Origin: Allokutzneria oryzae | GTDB taxonomy: Bacteria > Actinomycetota > Actinomycetes > Mycobacteriales > Pseudonocardiaceae | Direction of reading: 5' to 3' | Length of the DNA stretch: 64,000 nt | Assembly: GCF_042429765.1 (NCBI RefSeq) | Contig: NZ_JBHLZU010000008.1 | Span: 1-64,000 of the forward strand | Program-made: the position numbers and the translations under genes | Notes under the pieces: generated by a model | The model's database searches: none | What the model was told of the DNA's origin: nothing | What the model saw: the letters and a program-made list of their open reading frames with translations, nothing else | In this document: positions 59,899 to 64,000 of the stretch, piece after piece | Position numbering within the stretch: the stretch's first letter is position 1 | Layout: each line of letters starts with the position of its first letter

Positions 59899-60186
59899 TC
59901 AGCAGAGCTGCCCGGTGTAGGCGGGCATCTCGATCACGAAGCCGACATCGCCGAAGTACACGTCCTCGTTCGGGCCGACGCACTGGATGTGCACGCCGGT
60001 GACGAGGAACCTGGCTCGGACCTTGACGCTCGTGCCCTCGGAGGTGCAGTGGCGGTACCTGACCTCGTTGCCCTTCTTGTAGCCGCCGCACTCCTGCGGG
60101 GCGGGGGACGCGTTCGCCGGGATCGATGTGAGAGCGCTGCCGAAGGTGAGGGCGCCGATAGCAAGGACCGTGGTCAAGCGGGACAT
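59899..60186 (-). CDS. Small secreted 4-Cys protein, family A member 4
   Basis: The 95-residue product has a signal peptide (LTTVLAIGALTFGSALTSIP, cleavage near NASP). The mature part reads ECGGYKKGNEVRYRHC, SVKVRARF, HIQCVGPNEDVYFG and a C-terminal AYTGQLC. It is the most diverged family A member, but keeps all four Cys and the terminal Cys. GAAAGGAA precedes ATG 60186. Confidence 0.8.
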   Translation of the reverse strand: MSRLTTVLAIGALTFGSALTSIPANASPAPQECGGYKKGNEVRYRHCTSEGTSVKVRARFLVTGVHIQCVGPNEDVYFGDVGFVIEMPAYTGQLC

Positions 60187-60366
60187 GGGGTTCCTTTCAG
60201 GACGTCGGAGCTCGACTTTCACCGCGCGTTCCCCGCCCGGCAAAGCCGCTTCGCGCGTGCGTGAAAGCGAGGACGGCCCGCGTTCGTATTCGGCTTCACG
60301 GAGGGGAAAATCGGTGGCGGGGGCGGGCGCTCTACACAGCACCTGCGATCGATCGTGCCGCGATAG

Positions 60367-60570
60367 CAGACAAACCCACCTTGTTCGGATCGCGCGTCGC
60401 GCTCGTCCCGCTCGGGCCGGAGCACGCGGAGGACTCCTTCACCGCCACCAAGGAGCCCGAAGGACGCAGGCTGACCGGTACCCACCGCGGTTCACCCTCG
60501 ATGTCATCCAGCGGTGGTGCGAGACCAGGGCCGAGCAGACCGACTGCATCGACCTCGCCGCCGACGCTGA
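60367..60570 (+). pseudogene. GNAT acetyltransferase, N-terminal remnant
   Basis: The sequence reads ADKPTLFGSRVALVPLGPEH, then AEDSFTATKEPEGRRLTGTH in one frame and, after a shift near 60482, RFTLDVIQRWCETRAEQTDC in another. This matches the first 65 residues of a RimJ/RimL-type GNAT. The acetyl-CoA site is missing. The frame then continues into unrecognised sequence up to 60775. Confidence 0.65.
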
Positions 60571-60812
60571 CTCCTACGCCGCTCTCGCGCACCGCCTCGA
60601 CACCGAACTCGCCGCGCGCGTGGAAGGCCCGCTCCGGCCACCGACCTCCGCCGCTGGTGTCACCGGGACGGGCCAGCCGCTGGCCCCTGATACCTACGGT
60701 CCCCACCTGGATCCCACAGTCGATCCCTTGCAGCCCGATCCGGGCGCCCCCGCGCCACCTTCGCTTACTCCGTGACCTGATCCATCGAGCTTTGGTACAG
60801 CCATGCTGGCTA

Positions 60813-61611
60813 AAGGGTGTTGCAGAAGGCGGTGGTGTGGGCATTCCGTGCGGTGATCACGGTGGGGTGCAGGCGATCTCAGCGTCCCGACCGGAGTGAA
60901 CCGCCCCGTTCACCAGCCCGCGACCAGGCCGGTCCCGCAAGCTGGCGCGGACGATGTCCGCTCGGAGTGGCGAGGTGATCGCGGACGGGCGCCGGGACCG
61001 CCAGTGACGGGTGCCGCTGGCCGATCGGGTGCTGCCGGTCACGGTGCACTGGCGCACCAACCTGACGATGCGCCAGATCGGGCCGTTGTTCGGGGTGTCC
61101 CATTCCGCCGCGCACCGAGTGATCGACTCCCTCGGCCCCCTGCCGGCGTTGGCGCCAGCACGCAAACGCGGGATGGAGACGGTGGCGATCGTGGACGGCA
61201 CACTGGCGCCCACCCGCGATCACCGCCTGACCGCACGGTCGAAGAACTACCGATACTCGACGAACCCGCACGTCGCCATCGACACCGAGACCCGCCTGGC
61301 CATCGCCACCGGCGACCCGCAACCGGGTAACCGCAACGACTGCACCGCCTACGCCCGCTCCGGCATCGCCGGAAAGTTGGCCTCCCGTGTGGTGACGGCC
61401 GAGTGGAAGGACAACCTCAACACCATCCACCGCGGCATCCGGGCACGCGGGGAACACGCCCTGGCACAGATGAAGACCTGGAAGATCCTCCGCGACTACC
61501 GCCGCGCCGCCTCCACCCCTGGCGCTACGGCCTCCGGCATCGCCCACCTACGCAACCTCGCCCTTACCGGCTGACACCAGACACCCAGCAACGGCAACCA
61601 CAACACCCCTA
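60813..61611 (+). mobile_element. IS5-family element, internally deleted
   Basis: The transposase frame (61011-61574) starts with an HTH (NLTMRQIGPLFGVSHSAAHR) and has the first Asp in VAIVDGTLAPTRDHRL, followed by NPHVAIDTETRLAIATGDPQ and PGNRNDCTAYARSG. A deletion then removes the second Asp region, joining to KDNLNTIHRGIRARGEHALA and QMKTWKILRDYRRA (with Glu). Imperfect terminal inverted repeats are suggested by AAGGGTGTTG near 60813 and CAACACCCCT near 61601. It is not autonomous. Confidence 0.7.
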
Positions 61612-61632
61612 TACGAGACATGCCTTAGGTGA

Positions 61633-61902
61633 TCAGCACGGCCTGAGGTAGTAGGCCCCGTGAGTGAACGGCTGCAGGCCGATCGGCGTGTTGCCCGGGC
61701 TGACGCACTTCTCCTCGTCACCGAACAGCTTCTCGATGTGGATGAGGACGTTCCCGGAACCGCAGTGGTTGTAGTAGGCATTGTTGGTGATGACGTGGTA
61801 GCCGCACGGGTGCGACGACGGTCCGGCCTCAGCCACGTGAGTGGTACCGACCAGCCCGACCGCGGACGCGCTCAGCACGAACGCGGCGGACAACGACCTC
61901 AT
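61633..61902 (-). CDS. Small secreted 4-Cys protein, family A member 5
   Basis: The 89-residue product starts MRSLSAAFVLSASAVGLVGT as signal peptide. The mature part reads CGYHVITNNAYYNHC, NVLIHIEK, EKCVSPGNTPIG and a C-terminal GAYYLRPC. It is very close to members 2 and 3 in the Y-Y-N/D-H-C and C-V-x-P-G blocks. In-frame GTG starts at 61908 or 61929 are alternatives. It lies next to the IS5 element. Confidence 0.85.
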   Translation of the reverse strand: MRSLSAAFVLSASAVGLVGTTHVAEAGPSSHPCGYHVITNNAYYNHCGSGNVLIHIEKLFGDEEKCVSPGNTPIGLQPFTHGAYYLRPC

Positions 61903-61929
61903 AGCCACGATAACCCCAGTTCTTTTCAC

Positions 61930-63010
61930 ATATGGAATCTGTACCGCTTCGCGAAAAGCTTACTATTGTGAAACCTGCGCGCAACGGCTTCACGCAGCAG
62001 CGAAACGGCGGCTAATAGCCGTGGGGTGCGGCGCCCTGCGAGAGAAGGGCGAACGCCGCCTTCGCCGCCGTTGTCGCTTCGGGGTGGACAGCCGTGGCCG
62101 TGCGCCCCGAAGCGAGTTTGGCCCAGTTGGCGCGAGGAGGCGCCGGGAACCGTGTCTGGTGCCGAGTCGTCTGTACTCCGTGGCGAGCCTGGCCGGGCGA
62201 TGACGTTCCGGTCGGTTCCGCCTGGGAATTGATGTCATTGGAAGCTGGGAATGCGTAGGTCTTCTCGTCGAGCGGCGGTCGCTGCTGTTGCTGTGTTTCA
62301 GAGTTCGCAGCCAGATGAAAGTCCTCGCCTTTGGCGTGCACCACCGGAGTCCGCGACGCGGTCAGCCGGGCACTGCTTTGCCTCGGCACCAGCCCCGACA
62401 CCGACGGTGGCGCGCTGCATCGGTTCGCCAACTGCCAGCTCGCGAGATCCCGCAACCCGGGGCGCACGTGGCAGCCTTCGCGGTCGTCGGCTACCCGCGC
62501 GACGCCCTGGCCAGCGTCGGGACACCGCAAGGTCCACGGGTTGCCACGCGGTGCAACCGTCCACTGCGGAGCTGGCAATGCGACAGCGGAACCTGGTGCT
62601 GGACAAGGAACCCTCCGCGACGGAAAGATCACCAGGTACGCGGCCGGGGAGTGTGCGATCGGCTCGCTGAAGCACGAACACCGCCACCGGTCGGAGATCA
62701 GTGACGGTCCCGGCCTGATACCGGCAGATCTTCAGCACCGTCCGCTCGTGAACCTGGGCTGGACCACGCCTGGACCGCCCCGGCCTAGCCTTGCGGCACC
62801 AGCCATCGGTACGTCAGCCCGTCGACCAGCGAGCAGACGGTGGCCGAGGTGTCGGCCGGGAACTTGCGGGAGGGTGCGCCGGGTCTCCCCCGAACGGTGA
62901 GAGCAGCGACCGAACTCAACGGTGGTGCCTGCCGGGCGGTCACCCGGTGCCGTGGCGTCAGGGCGCGGACCGCCGGATGCGGTGATCGCTTTCCTGTCCA
63001 CACTGGACAC
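61930..63010. other. Gene-poor interval
   Basis: I find no supportable gene in this 1.1 kb. Both strands have open frames of 100-200 codons, but with compositions typical of high-GC shadows and without motifs. A minus frame ending at 62785 has a tail (TSATVCSLVDGLTYRWLVPQ) that could be the end of a lost regulator. Confidence 0.35.
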
Positions 63011-63300
63011 ATGCCCCTGTGCACCCTCGATGAACGGGCGGCCTGGGACGAAGGTGAGGCTCTGTTGCGGGTTGTTGTGCTGGTCAACCGGTACGTCCCC
63101 ATCTACAACGCCGGTTCTGAGGTCACGATGCATCGGCTTGCCCGGGCGCTGGTAGGAGCCGGGCACGAGGTCCAGGTGGTCATCACCTGGCACCTGAGCC
63201 GGAACGGGTACCACCTCGACGGCATCCGGGTGCACCAGGTCAGTGAGCGTGACGCTGATGACCGGATCGTCCAGCTGTCCCCGGATGTGATGCCGAGTTG
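63011..63300 (+). pseudogene. Glycosyltransferase family 4-like, N-terminal fragment
   Basis: Within the frame from ATG 63011, a clear N-terminus begins at TTG 63064: LRVVVLVNRYVPIYNAGSEV, TMHRLARALVGAGHEVQVVI and TWHLSRNGYHLDGIRVHQV. This is the first Rossmann half of a GT-B glycosyltransferase (GT4-type). Homology stops near LSPDV, after which an unrelated coding piece begins. The sugar-nucleotide-binding half is missing. Confidence 0.65.
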
Positions 63301-63477
63301 TGGGAGTGGATGCGGCACGTGCCCGAAGGCGAGCGGGCAGCGCGGTGGCGTCGCGGTGTTGAGTTGATGCGTCGCTTCCACGGGCACCTGCCGGGAGCGG
63401 ACGCGCTCAGCGCGGAACTCGATGCGGTGCCGCAGCAGCTGCGAGCGTTGTTCGGCCAACATGCCACCTTGACCTGA
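63295..63477 (+). pseudogene. Unrecognised C-terminal coding fragment
   Basis: Immediately after the glycosyltransferase fragment, 60 codons read ELWEWMRHVPEGERAARWRR, GVELMRRFHGHLPGADALSA and QQLRALFGQHATLT before a TGA at 63475. The helical, well-composed sequence lacks a start and looks like the tail of a different gene fused by deletion. Confidence 0.4.
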
Positions 63478-63902
63478 CCAGTCCCGGTTGTTGTCGCCGC
63501 TCGGTCCGGTCTCTGCGCCTTGCCGTAGCGCGTGCTCGCTGACGCTACCGGTGACAGCACCCAACACTGATTCGACGCGAGTCGACGCGTTGTCCTAGCT
63601 CGAAACCTGTTACGGCTGAACGGGACGAGCGCGCCTACGACTGGCTGCCCTCGGTGACGCGTCGGTCTCCGAGTCCGGCGCGGCCAATGCTGGGGTAGGC
63701 GCGGGCGCTCCAGGTTCGGCGCCAGCTGCGATCGGTCCGCCTTCGGTGATTGCCCGGTCCCGGTAGCGCTGGGGCGCGAAGGCCAGCCGTGGATGCAACG
63801 GTCGCAGCCAGTCCCAACTCCATGGTTCGACTCGACACCGTGGTGTGACGACAACCCGGCCCCGATAACCCATGTCCTGCAAGAAGATCAGGAGAATTGA
63901 AC

Positions 63903-64000
63903 GTGAGCTTGGCCCAGACTCGCAGCGAACTGGAGTCGATAGCCCGCAAGCTGGCAGAGGACAGTGGTGATCTCCGCGTCCTCGTCGAGTCCATCGAAGA
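63903..64000 (+). CDS. Partial CDS running off window end
   Basis: A GTG at 63903 preceded by AGGAGAA (7 nt spacing) opens a frame to the window edge: MSLAQTRSELESIARKLAED followed by SGDLRVLVESIE. It is helical and charged, with no signal peptide. Only 32 residues are visible, so no family can be given. Confidence 0.6.
   Translation, partial: MSLAQTRSELESIARKLAEDSGDLRVLVESIE

Noticed and set aside
62012..62632. 206-codon minus-strand ORF in the gene-poor right region
   Set aside because: It has low-complexity Pro/Arg/Ala-rich composition, no ribosome binding site and no motif.
63610..63873. Minus-strand ORF of about 87 codons divergent from the last CDS
   Set aside because: The first 35 residues look plausible (SWDWLRPLHPRLAF), but the rest is Pro/Ala/Arg-rich. 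There is no clear ribosome binding site, so it was not annotated.

Overview
High-GC window with strong third-position GC bias, frequent GTG/TTG starts, AfsR-type and TetR/MarR regulators, a modular PKS and many small secreted proteins. This indicates an antibiotic-type filamentous actinomycete, most likely of the Pseudonocardiales (Lentzea/Saccharothrix/Actinosynnema-like). The genus is an inference. No rRNA, tRNA or CRISPR array was seen.

Layout. (1) 0-6.2 kb: partial AraC-type regulator, CoaD-like adenylyltransferase, decayed NmrA, SelA-like and FkbM genes, then a Tat-exported amidase and an RNA ligase. (2) 6.3-15 kb: Ku, a small secreted Cys protein, an ADP-ribosylglycohydrolase, an EF-G-like GTPase preceded by an untracked leader peptide and stem-loops, more small secreted proteins and IS remnants. 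(3) 15-30.6 kb: tandem Imm49 immunity protein, MFS exporter, UvrA-like ABC protein, SnoaL/MarR pair, BtrH-like acyltransferase, SLC13/ArsB-like permease, methyltransferase, DinB-like protein, TetR regulator, and a frame-disrupted DUF2382 gene. (4) 30.6-47.7 kb, all on the minus strand: AfsR/SARP-type regulator, giant secreted RHS/YD-repeat protein with a nuclease-like tip, overlapping SUKH immunity gene, and a secreted subtilase with ricin-type lectin domains only 10 nt further on. This is the best candidate for a coherent new system: a polymorphic toxin, its immunity protein and a secreted protease-lectin in one transcription unit. (5) 47.7-58 kb: small secreted proteins, a DNA ligase fragment, an IS5 remnant, and a type II thioesterase translationally coupled to a single PKS module (KS-AT-DH-degenerate ER-KR-ACP). 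(6) 58-64 kb: secreted S33 peptidase, two more small secreted Cys proteins, decayed GNAT, IS5 and glycosyltransferase pieces, and a gene running off the end.

Two themes cross the whole window. First, five scattered genes (7.4, 12.5, 48.3, 60.0 and 61.7 kb) encode one paralogous family of about 90-100 residue secreted proteins with four conserved cysteines, the last being the C-terminal residue. A second pair (17.4 and 19.6 kb) shares another C-terminal motif. Second, about twenty truncated or frameshifted gene pieces and IS scraps lie between intact genes, as expected of a rearranging chromosome arm. Intact genes concentrate on secretion, conflict and self-protection rather than core metabolism.
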